From positions 6,702,001 through 6,766,000 of the forward strand of contig NZ_CP051293.1 in NCBI RefSeq assembly GCF_013170805.1: 64,000 bases of DNA, given 5' to 3'. Position 1 is the stretch's first letter, and each line of letters begins with the position of its first letter. Below, in pieces: positions 17,951-25,170 of the stretch. This stretch comes from Mesorhizobium sp. NZP2077 (GTDB lineage: Bacteria; Pseudomonadota; Alphaproteobacteria; Rhizobiales; Rhizobiaceae). Under the pieces are notes generated by a model. The model was not told the origin of the DNA and ran no database searches. It worked only from the letters and a program-made list of their open reading frames with translations. The position numbers and the translations under genes were made by a program.

Positions 17951-17985
17951 TACAACATAATTGTTGTAAAAAGTGATTCTGTCAA
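17950..17985 (-). promoter_or_regulatory. Promoter and 20-bp palindromic operator of the seven-gene operon
   Basis: TTACAAC (17950-17956) and GTTGTAA (17963-17969) form a perfect inverted repeat with a 6-base spacer. On the minus strand a TTGACA -35 box lies at 17985-17980, and AT-rich -10-like sequence falls inside the palindrome about 17-19 bases later. A repressor bound here would block RNA polymerase. The right-hand arm ends at the start codon of the first gene. The XRE protein of the operon is the likely ligand, which is inference. Confidence 0.6.
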
Positions 17986-18185
17986 TGTTCTTCTTTTGTG
18001 CTTTTTAACGTGGGTGAAATCGCCTGCAATCAGCCCAATGGCCATACCGAGGCCAATGACTTCCAGAAATTAGAAGCGGCTTACGGCAGAGAACATGAGC
18101 GACATAGGCGAGGCGTGAGGGCGACTGGGTAGTTGTGGAACAGCCGCCGCTCTGAGGCTAGACGACTCTCTTGTTCTGTGACAAG

Positions 18186-18213
18186 TCTTTCCGCTCAATG
18201 GGTGGCGGAAAGA
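18186..18213 (+). promoter_or_regulatory. Inverted repeat covering the ribosome site of the TIR gene
   Basis: TCTTTCCGC (18186-18194) and GCGGAAAGA (18205-18213) are perfect 9-base complements with a 10-base loop. The right arm contains GGAAAGA, the only plausible Shine-Dalgarno site, directly before the ATG at 18215. In RNA this hairpin would hide the ribosome site; in DNA it could be an operator. Confidence 0.6.
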
Positions 18214-18214
18214 G

Positions 18215-18715
18215 ATGGCGTACAGGAATAAGACTTATATCTGCTTCGACGGCGATACAGACATGCGTTACTATCGCCTCATGACGGCATGGGCGGAGAA
18301 TGAGAAATTCACGTTCGATTTCCACAACGCGCATGACCTAAATACGGCGCGAGATACAAGCCAAGAAGAAAGCATTAAGCGCCAACTTCGCGAGCGCTTC
18401 GCTAATTCAAAGCTGCTGATCGTCCTCATCGGCGAAAAGACAAAACTGCTGACGAAGTTCGTTAAGTGGGAAATGGAAGTCGCGCTGAAGCTTGACCTGC
18501 CAATCATCGGGGTAAATCTAAATGGCGTCCGGCATCGCGACGACCGTTGCCCGCCAGCAATTCGGGAGAGCTTGGCGATCTACGTCCCATTTGGGGTCAA
18601 GATCGTAGAGTATGCCATGACTAATTGGCCAGACAGTCACACCGAACATCGAAAAGAGGGAGAAACCGGTCCGTATTACTACACCGACCAAACCTACAAA
18701 AACCTCGGACTGTAA
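18215..18715 (+). CDS. thsB: TIR-domain protein, probable type II Thoeris ThsB
   Basis: A 166-residue protein of the ThsB_TIR (DUF1863) type: TYICFDGDTDMRYYRLM at the start, LRERFANSKLLIVLIGEKTK in the middle and KFVKWEMEVALKLDLPIIGV carrying the candidate catalytic glutamate (Glu86 or Glu88). In Thoeris the TIR enzyme uses NAD to make a nucleotide signal after phage infection; in type II systems the product, histidine-ADP-ribose, is read by a Macro-domain effector. The next gene, 3 bases on, encodes a TM-Macro-like protein, which supports the call. Its start lies directly behind an inverted repeat. Base composition here is visibly more AT-rich than in the neighbouring operon. Confidence 0.75.
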   Translation: MAYRNKTYICFDGDTDMRYYRLMTAWAENEKFTFDFHNAHDLNTARDTSQEESIKRQLRERFANSKLLIVLIGEKTKLLTKFVKWEMEVALKLDLPIIGVNLNGVRHRDDRCPPAIRESLAIYVPFGVKIVEYAMTNWPDSHTEHRKEGETGPYYYTDQTYKNLGL

Positions 18716-18718
18716 GTC

Positions 18719-19600
18719 GTGAAGTATTTTTTCGACTCAATCCGAACTTGGTCGTATTGGCGGTATGCAATCCTGTCAGTTAACGGGCTAGCGAGGATTC
18801 TCGCCGTTCTCGGGGGAATATATCTTCTGCTGGAAATGCTGGATTTCTTCAGCATGTACACACGAGACAAATACAGCGCCTACAGCTTCTTTGTGGTGTT
18901 GGGCTTCGCTGTGGTGGCTGCCCTTCTTTCTAGGCGGCCAGTATCTCGAATTTCTTATCGCATTCCAAAAAAGGATTTTAGCTACGAGGTTCTTATCGGA
19001 GATCTTTTGGAATCGCCCGCCACCAACATAGTCATCAGCACCAACACGACGTTCGACACCGACATAGCCAGCGGCCTGATCAATCCGGACAGCTTGCAGG
19101 GTAAGTTCACGAACAAGTATTTTTTGGGGAACACGGTTGAGTTGGACAAGCATCTGACGATGTCCCTCAAAGGAATGGCTTTCGAAGAGCACTCGGCTGG
19201 CAAGGGGAAGAACCGTAGATATCCCGTTGGGACGGTCGCAAAGGTCAGCACGCACGGAAAGACGTTCTACCTCTCGGCGATGGCCGAACTAAATGAGGAA
19301 GGTACTGCCAAGTCGACGCCCAAAATGCTCGATGAGGCGCTTGAGGCTCTTTGGCAATTCGTCGCTACGAAGGGCGAGCTTGGCGATACTGCGATCGGTT
19401 TGATCGGGACCGGTCGCGGTCGCGTTGGATTGCCGAGAAAGAAGGTGATCGAGAAGATCGCGCAATCCTTTGCGGATGCTTCGTACGACAAGGTATTTTC
19501 AAATAAACTGTCGATCGTAGTCTTCCCTGGTGATGCCGAGCGATTTGGCGTCAATCTCTTTGAGGTTCGCGACTACCTTTCTCAGAGCCTGCAGGTCTAA
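18719..19600 (+). CDS. thsA: Membrane-anchored Macro-like protein, probable type II Thoeris effector ThsA
   Basis: A 293-residue protein. Two hydrophobic segments (about 20-42 and 53-72) are followed by a cytoplasmic domain beginning YEVLIGDLLESPATNIVIST, which resembles the Macro-like DUF6430 fold (the opening strand, then NTTFDTDIASGLI and TAIGLIGTGRGRVGLPR). Type II Thoeris effectors have exactly this TM-TM-Macro layout and act at the membrane after binding the TIR product. It starts with GTG 3 bases after the TIR gene and has little ribosome-site signal, so it is probably translated by coupling. Domain names are from memory of the families, not from a search. Confidence 0.7.
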   Translation: MKYFFDSIRTWSYWRYAILSVNGLARILAVLGGIYLLLEMLDFFSMYTRDKYSAYSFFVVLGFAVVAALLSRRPVSRISYRIPKKDFSYEVLIGDLLESPATNIVISTNTTFDTDIASGLINPDSLQGKFTNKYFLGNTVELDKHLTMSLKGMAFEEHSAGKGKNRRYPVGTVAKVSTHGKTFYLSAMAELNEEGTAKSTPKMLDEALEALWQFVATKGELGDTAIGLIGTGRGRVGLPRKKVIEKIAQSFADASYDKVFSNKLSIVVFPGDAERFGVNLFEVRDYLSQSLQV

Positions 19601-19709
19601 CGCTTCGCGACTACCTGCGGCGGTATACCGGATATCGCGGCGAAAACTTGCCGCCCAGTAATGCCGAGCTAATTCAGGGCCTGGCGATAGCTGGGACTGG
19701 GGGATTTTA

Positions 19710-19955
19710 ATGAACGAAAAGACCCAAACCATCGTGCTCACAGTTGCGTCAACAATTGCGATCCCCATCATCACGGTGCTGCTCACCGCATGGTTCTCAC
19801 AAGAGCAGAGCCAAGCGGCCGTCGATCTTCAGGAGTTCACTGAGGCGTACACCATGCTCGGCAACAAGGACGTTCCAAACGATGCTCGGCAATGGGCTGT
19901 CAATAGGGTCTCCCAATACATCCTCGATGTCAAACGCGCGGCACGGCTACGATAG
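19710..19955 (+). CDS. Small membrane protein of unknown function
   Basis: An 81-residue protein opening MNEKTQTIVLTVASTIAIPI, with one transmembrane helix (about 7-29) and a short charged helix after it. GGGGGA lies 5 bases before the ATG. It follows the Macro-like gene by 109 bases in the same direction and overlaps the next gene by 29 bases. I do not recognise it; it could be an accessory part of the Thoeris-like locus. A single frameshift joining it to the next gene is also possible. Confidence 0.5.
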   Translation: MNEKTQTIVLTVASTIAIPIITVLLTAWFSQEQSQAAVDLQEFTEAYTMLGNKDVPNDARQWAVNRVSQYILDVKRAARLR

Positions 19956-20289
19956 CAACATACCCGCCGACGCGGTGTTCGCGACGCTGCTCTCGGACGA
20001 GGATTTCCGGAAGATGTTTTGCTCTGCGCCAAAACCAGGCTTTCTGGACGACTTCAAGAAAAAGATCACCGACAAGTCCGAGCCAGTTGCAAGACTGGAA
20101 ACCCTTGAGGACGCTCGCGAGCTTGAAAAGCTGCCGCCAAAAGAATTGGTCATCATGTTGTTGAAGGTGCAAGGGAGGATCAAAAGCGTGGCGACGGACG
20201 CGCTATTCCTCATCCAAGCCCAAGAGATCCTTTGCAAGGATGAACCAAAGTCGGTCAATTTGCCGGCTGCCGCGGAAGATCCGACCTGA
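19927..20289 (+). CDS. Hypothetical soluble protein
   Basis: About 120 residues from an ATG at 19927, in a different frame from the small membrane gene it overlaps. The frame is open further upstream, but residues before 19927 look like the shadow of that gene. The sequence is rich in Lys, Asp and Glu with helix-forming segments (FLDDFKKKITDKSEPVARLE, KLPPKELVIMLLKVQGRIK). I do not recognise a family. If the two frames were one gene, it would be a 190-residue protein with an N-terminal membrane anchor. Confidence 0.45.
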   Translation: MSNARHGYDSNIPADAVFATLLSDEDFRKMFCSAPKPGFLDDFKKKITDKSEPVARLETLEDARELEKLPPKELVIMLLKVQGRIKSVATDALFLIQAQEILCKDEPKSVNLPAAAEDPT

Positions 20290-20294
20290 GAATA

Positions 20295-21821
20295 TTAGAT
20301 TTTCAGATCGATATTATTCCTGAACCTAACAACAAAAACGCTGACCAACACGCTCAAAGCAGCGATGGCCCAACCGATCAACCGTCCACGCGCCTCACTG
20401 CTTGTGCTCTCCCATTTTGTAGGGTTAGCGCGCATACTATTCTTCCATAGAAAGTCGGCGACCCCCACGAACCGCATACGTCCATTGATATCATAGCTCC
20501 CGTCGAAATCTCCGAGAGCATCGTAGGTGTCGTTAATCGTCTCTGCTGTTTCATTCACCGCGGCGCTTGATATCCCGCTGCCAATGGCAACCATTTCAGC
20601 ATGCATTGCAGGCGTTTGGCTCAACGCTTGAGGCTCTAATCCCTTTAGGGTGATCCAACCGCTTTCACCGTCGGCCTTTAAATCTTGAGTGGGCACAACG
20701 TAAAAGCCGCTGTCAGCCCGAGTCTTCACTTTGATCAAGATGCCGAGCAAGCTTCCGATTGCATCCATATCGACGGATCGTCGGGAAAAAGCAATTGGAG
20801 CGCCGATCTGCCTACACACCACAGGTTCCTTCCCATCCATCAGTCCGGCCTTTGTCTTGAGCTGGATTGCGGTCTCTCTTCCATCCACATTCACGTGGAG
20901 TGTTGTAGGCTTGTTGCGGACTGCTTCATCATTAACTGTAAACGCCGACGCGGTTACGTAATAGCTGACTTCGCTGTCGGACGTCTTAAACCCCAGCATA
21001 GCCTTGCCGTATATGAACTGTTGAAGCTCGATCTTCTTGCTGGCGTCGTTTTTAGAAGTCGAAAACGTCGATATGCGTTGGTGGGTGACGCTTAGGTCGC
21101 CAGATGACCCATTCGGCCTATCTATAGTCAGGTCGGTGATGCCGCCATCGATCCAAAAATCCAAAGTTCGAACGTTTGGGAGGCTGTATGCTGCTCTTTG
21201 GCCGGCTGCCTTGGCGCCGGCTATGTCCCAGCAGCCCCCGACCAGTGTAATTTCCGCATCGAACTTCGCGGGTGTGCCGAGCGCTGACCATTGCACCTTT
21301 GTGGGTCCCTGGGGGCTCGCCCAGTTAATCTCCCCACCTGCCGAGACATTAGGCGCGAACGAAAATGGCAGCCGAGAAACAATTTGCCCGTCAAACTGCT
21401 TTTTGGGCTGTGGGTCAGTCGGTTCTGCGATGATCGTTCCGTTGGATGGGTGGCCCAATGAGATATCGAAGCGGACCGGTAGCGGCCTGTAAAAGAAATC
21501 AAAAACATAGAACGCGGCTGTGGATGCCAAGATGCCCAAGATGATGGCGGCAAACCCGGAAAGTAAGCGCCCAACGAAGCGAGACCCTTCCCAGAATGCT
21601 TGGCGAACGTATTCGCAGGCGATCAGAATGATCGCCAACACAAAGGCAAGCGCGTTGCCGCCCAGGAGGTCTGCAACTATGTTTTGGAAGAAAGCGGCAA
21701 ACGATCTCGGTCCAAAGACGGTGAGAATAATGGTATCCACCATCGCCATCGTGGCGAAGCTTGTCAATGCTACCGTATGAACAACTCTTCTAAATGATCG
21801 CGCGTGAAAGGATATGGCCAC
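20295..21821 (-). CDS. Membrane protein of unknown function with large extracytoplasmic domain
   Basis: A 508-residue protein I do not recognise. Three hydrophobic segments lie in the first 110 residues (about 15-36, 47-70, 84-108), a polar domain of about 370 residues follows, and one more helix is near 483-500. The polar part has beta-rich repeats (GTPAKFDAEITLVGGCWDIA, LHVNVDGRETAIQLKTKAG). It is convergent with the Thoeris-like genes, 5 bases from the end of the soluble hypothetical gene. The topology suggests the central domain is outside the cytoplasm. Confidence 0.6.
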   Translation of the reverse strand: MAISFHARSFRRVVHTVALTSFATMAMVDTIILTVFGPRSFAAFFQNIVADLLGGNALAFVLAIILIACEYVRQAFWEGSRFVGRLLSGFAAIILGILASTAAFYVFDFFYRPLPVRFDISLGHPSNGTIIAEPTDPQPKKQFDGQIVSRLPFSFAPNVSAGGEINWASPQGPTKVQWSALGTPAKFDAEITLVGGCWDIAGAKAAGQRAAYSLPNVRTLDFWIDGGITDLTIDRPNGSSGDLSVTHQRISTFSTSKNDASKKIELQQFIYGKAMLGFKTSDSEVSYYVTASAFTVNDEAVRNKPTTLHVNVDGRETAIQLKTKAGLMDGKEPVVCRQIGAPIAFSRRSVDMDAIGSLLGILIKVKTRADSGFYVVPTQDLKADGESGWITLKGLEPQALSQTPAMHAEMVAIGSGISSAAVNETAETINDTYDALGDFDGSYDINGRMRFVGVADFLWKNSMRANPTKWESTSSEARGRLIGWAIAALSVLVSVFVVRFRNNIDLKI

Positions 21822-21875
21822 AATTACCGTAGCCTCAAGCCAGAACTGAACATTGATGGCTTTGAAAAGCCAGTC

Positions 21876-22166
21876 CTACAGCCCTGGCCACTTGATGATA
21901 TCGGTTTGATAAGCCGACTCATAGATGGAAGGAGTATCGCTGTTTAGAATTGCGATCAGATACTCTTGAAAATCTGGACCCACCGAAAGCAGAAGGCTTA
22001 CCGCGACGATCAGGCCAAACGCCGTCCAAGCAGTTCCTTCACTCAACTGATTCCGATACCACCTCTTCCCAAGAGTTGTTATCCAGTGTGGGAAGCTCAA
22101 ATAATTCACCCGCGCATTGTGCGTCTGACGTGCCGGGACGCTCGGAAAATGCGAGGCGAGTGTCAA
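21876..22166 (-). CDS. Possible small membrane protein upstream of the 508-residue protein
   Basis: Up to 96 residues from a TTG, with one hydrophobic segment (AFGLIVAVSLLLSVGP). There is no good ribosome site and a GTG further in is an alternative start. It ends 54 bases before the 508-residue membrane protein on the same strand, so the two could form one transcript. I have no family to offer and the gene may not be real. Confidence 0.35.
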   Translation of the reverse strand: MTLASHFPSVPARQTHNARVNYLSFPHWITTLGKRWYRNQLSEGTAWTAFGLIVAVSLLLSVGPDFQEYLIAILNSDTPSIYESAYQTDIIKWPGL

Positions 22167-22169
22167 GGT

Positions 22170-22426
22170 CTAGGCTTGGCCGTGAATCGGCATTCCACTG
22201 GTTTCGACAGCTTGGCGAAGAATCACCAAGCTACGACACCAACAGTGTCTCTCGGTTATTACTTTCGCTGCCTCATCTCGGCGTCGGCGAAACGTCGAGC
22301 CAGCCGCAGCGCTGGCACTCGACCTCGGTGTGATTGCCGCGAATTTCCCAGAAGCACCACGCCGCCGCATTTCTGACGCCTCGCAGAATTGTTGACTGAA
22401 CTGCCCACGCTGCCTACCTGCATCAC
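22170..22426. other. Gap without a recognisable gene
   Basis: Short frames occur on both strands, but none has family-like sequence or a ribosome site. I see no repeat or tRNA in it. Confidence 0.4.
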
Positions 22427-22835
22427 ATGAGCAGAAGACAGAGGTTATATAGCGTGAATCTGCCGAACATTATTTGCGAAAACGCGCTTGCCCGGAGCCT
22501 GTTCGAGCGCTGCGCGGAGTCGCTACCGAAATTCCACAATCCGTTCATCGGCGCGCTCTATGACTGGCAGACGTTGCTTACAGGTGTATTGTCGGCACGT
22601 ATCTATTGTGGATTCAAATCCAGCGTCAAAGACGCCAGTCGCGATTTGAGAGCGAATGGATCGCACTCGAACGCGAACGTGAGAACCTGGCCCCCGCATC
22701 GGGCTTCCACACGCTCTCGCAGAGCTCAGCAGATATTGGGCTGCCTCGTTCGAGTCCTCGCGCAGCCTGGTCGCAGCGTCGCGTGCTTCCGCAGTCTCTG
22801 GAGAATCATTTGGAGTCGCCTGTATTTTCCTGGTC
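22427..22835 (+). pseudogene. Degenerate small membrane-protein gene
   Basis: One frame reads FHNPFIGALYDWQTLLTGV and continues, after a frame change near 22590, as GTYLLWIQIQRQRRQSRFE and WIALERERENLAP. Proteins with ALYDWQTL, a helix and a coiled coil are common small hypothetical proteins in rhizobial islands. The frame break and lack of a clear end make this a remnant. Confidence 0.4.
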
Positions 22836-22874
22836 GTATATCCCTAGTCAGCGCGACCGGCGAAGTTCGGCCAA

Positions 22875-23110
22875 GCGATCGGCCAAATCGACCGACCGAT
22901 CGCAAATTTGTACATACTATCAATGCGCTAAGCATAGCGAATATCGGCCATCATCGGCATCGGCATCGGCATTGGCGTCGTCGATCAACCGTCTCGGTGA
23001 AGCTGAGGTAGCGGCTAACATCGGCCAAATGATCGGCCAGTTATGGGCGCTCAGCTAAAATTTCTGTTGACATATACGTACTTAGCGCGATCTAACATCG
23101 GCCAATTATG
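22875..23110. repeat. Cluster of ATCGGCC repeats upstream of fic
   Basis: The inverted repeat GCGATCGG (22875-22882) and CCGATCGC (22896-22903) has a 13-base spacer. Further on are several ATCGGC copies, and the word CTAACATCGGCCAA occurs twice, near 23016 and again at about 23093, just before the Fic start. Repeated half-sites this close to the gene suggest an operator region. Confidence 0.5.
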
Positions 23111-24295
23111 GAAGAGACCGTACAGCGCATCGAGCCGGCGCGCCTGGAAGACGTTGCGGAGCCTATCTCCGACGCGCTGGCTGAGCTGTCAGCAAGCTCG
23201 GCGGTTCTCGGCGCCAAGCTGCATCCGCGCACGGCCGCGAACCTGGCGGATCTCGTGCGCATCATGAACACCTATTACAGCAACCTGATCGAGGGCCACA
23301 ACACGCGCCCCCGCGACATCGAACGCGCCCTCGCCGGCGAATTCGACAAAGACCAGGAACGACGCAACCTGCAGGTGGAAGCCGCGGCCCATGTCCGACT
23401 GCAGGGGGAAATCGATCGCCTGGCAGCGGAGGGTCAGCTCCCAGAACCGGCTTCGCTTGATTTTTTGCGCTGGCTGCATGCGGAATTCTACCGTGACGCC
23501 GATGAGGCGATGTTGCGCATTCGCGGCGCAGACAGAGAATTCTTGATGGTTCCGGGTCGGTGGCGATCACAGCCTGAACATGATGTCACTGTCGGCCGCC
23601 ACCAGCCGCCGTCAAGCGATCGCGTCGAAGCGTTCATGGAGCATTTCGCTAGCCGGTACCGCTTCCAACGTACGGGCAAAGCGGCTAGGATATTGGCGAT
23701 TCCGGCCGCGCATCATCGGTTCAATTACATTCATCCCTTCCCAGACGGCAATGGACGCGTCAGCCGCTTGATGAGTCACGCCATGGCCCATGAGGCAGGA
23801 ATCGCCGCGCACGGGCTGTGGTCGATTTCCCGAGGCCTGGCGCGGGGTCTGGAAAGCCGCGGCGACTATAAACGCATGATGGATCACGCCGACATGCCAC
23901 GCCAAGGCGATCGCGACGGCCGCGGTAATCTTTCTATGCGGGCGCTGGCGGATTTTACCTTATGGTTTCTACGGGTATGTATCGACCAGGTCAGTTTCAT
24001 GTCGAGCCTGTTCGATTTGAACCAACTAGCCCGGCGCCTGCAGCGGTTCGTTCAACGCTACGACCTGAAGCCCGAAGCTTTCCGGCTGCTCGAGGAGGCG
24101 CTTCTGCGCGGCGAGTTCGATCGCGGTGAGGCCTCACGTATCGCTGGCTTGCCGGAACGTACGGCCCGCCGCGTGTTTACCGAGGTGCTCGAGCTTGGCC
24201 TGCTTGCGTCCGATACCCCGAAAGGACCGGTATCGCTACGCTTCCCGGTCGACACGTTGGACGAACTGTTTCCTAAGCTATTTCCGGAAACTTAG
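23108..24295 (+). CDS. Fic family protein adenylyltransferase
   Basis: A 395-residue Fic protein. The catalytic motif [12 protein letters not shown] (His209 to Arg220) is complete, so it should transfer AMP from ATP to a protein hydroxyl. The N-terminal inhibitory motif SNLIEG (Ser58 to Gly63) with the regulatory Glu62 makes this a class II, self-inhibited Fic. A C-terminal winged-helix region ([20 protein letters not shown]) could bind DNA for autoregulation. It is preceded by the ATCGGCC repeat cluster and followed at once by an integrase remnant. It may be a toxin-like or stress enzyme; targets are unknown. Confidence 0.9.
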   Translation: MEETVQRIEPARLEDVAEPISDALAELSASSAVLGAKLHPRTAANLADLVRIMNTYYSNLIEGHNTRPRDIERALAGEFDKDQERRNLQVEAAAHVRLQGEIDRLAAEGQLPEPASLDFLRWLHAEFYRDADEAMLRIRGADREFLMVPGRWRSQPEHDVTVGRHQPPSSDRVEAFMEHFASRYRFQRTGKAARILAIPAAHHRFNYIHPFPDGNGRVSRLMSHAMAHEAGIAAHGLWSISRGLARGLESRGDYKRMMDHADMPRQGDRDGRGNLSMRALADFTLWFLRVCIDQVSFMSSLFDLNQLARRLQRFVQRYDLKPEAFRLLEEALLRGEFDRGEASRIAGLPERTARRVFTEVLELGLLASDTPKGPVSLRFPVDTLDELFPKLFPET

Positions 24296-24305
24296 CGTCG
24301 CATAA

Positions 24306-24785
24306 CTGCGCCTACTGTTTCCCCGCCCCGGCGAGTTGCGAGCCGCCGAATGGGAAGAGTTCGACTTCAAAGGCTCGGTGTGGACCATCCCGGAAGCAAG
24401 GCATGAAAATGCGGCGGCCGCACCGCGTTGCACTTTCGAGGCAGGCCATCACCGATCTCAGAGACATTTCCGGCGGCGAGGCGCTGCTGTTTCCAAGTGT
24501 GCGATCGGGTTCTCGTCCGATTTCCGACAATACACTTAACGCCGCCCTGCGTCGCATGGGTTACAGCAAGAAAAAGCAGCGGCTCACGGTTTCCGAGCAA
24601 CGGCATCAACTCTGTTGAATGAATGCGGCAAGTGGCATCCAGACGCAAGAGAGACAGCTGACCCATATTGAAAAGAACGACGTTCGGCGCACTTACGCCA
24701 GGGCAGAGCACTGGGAAAAGCGCGTCAGTATGATGCAGTGGTGGGCCGATTATCTGGACGAAATTGGGTGCACGAAACCTGCAGT
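24306..24785 (+). pseudogene. Decayed integrase fragment
   Basis: The segment parallels the 3' half of the intact integrase gene (about 9806-10265). It reads LFPRPGELRAAEWEEFDFKG and later MKMRRPHRVALSRQ, LLFPSVRSGSRPISDNTLNA and THIEKNDVRRTYARAEHWEK, but the frame is broken near 24400 and again near 24585-24650. The N-terminal half is missing. It marks a second, older or incoming P4-type element 14 kb inside the first integrase. Confidence 0.85.
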
Positions 24786-25020
24786 TGAACCCAAACAAGT
24801 GTAACTGCAACCCCGTGTCCGCACCTATCGTGAACATGAACATCAGCTTTATGACATTGGCCGCGTCTATGTTGGGGCGGAACCGGCGACGCAGTCCTTC
24901 GAGGGACAGGGGCTTTTCACAAATCTACGTCAAGCGACTTAACTGGTTGTGGAGCTTCAATCGTTATTCCGAGTCGGCTGACGGCCGGCGTCAGCACAGC
25001 GTCAGGAACAGCGGTCTGGC
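24786..25020. other. Gap between integrase remnant and fixS, with a stem-loop
   Basis: There is no gene here. GCTGACG (24977-24983) and CGTCAGC (24989-24995) form a 7-base stem with a 5-base loop, 26 bases beyond the fixS stop. It could end the fixGHIS transcript, although no T run follows. Confidence 0.45.
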
Positions 25021-25170
25021 TCAGCGTTCCGGCTTGTCGTCCCGGAGGATGCGCTCAGCGGCTCCGTCAAGATCCTCATATTGGCCACTCTTCAACGCCC
25101 ACAGAAAGCCAGTCAGCCCCAGTGCGCCAAGAAATAGGGCGACTGGCATGAGGTAGACGAGTATCGTCAT
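25021..25170 (-). CDS. fixS: cbb3 oxidase maturation protein CcoS/FixS
   Basis: A 49-residue membrane protein opening MTILVYLMPVALFLGALGLT, with one transmembrane helix followed by the conserved WALKSGQYEDLDGAAERIL segment of CcoS. It is needed for cofactor insertion into the cbb3 oxidase. Its ATG overlaps the fixI stop as ATGA, and it ends the fixGHIS operon. Confidence 0.93.
   Translation of the reverse strand: MTILVYLMPVALFLGALGLTGFLWALKSGQYEDLDGAAERILRDDKPER

Noticed and set aside
22950..22980. ATCGGC microrepeats as a possible CRISPR-like array
   Set aside because: Units are six bases with no spacers, so this is simple sequence and not CRISPR.
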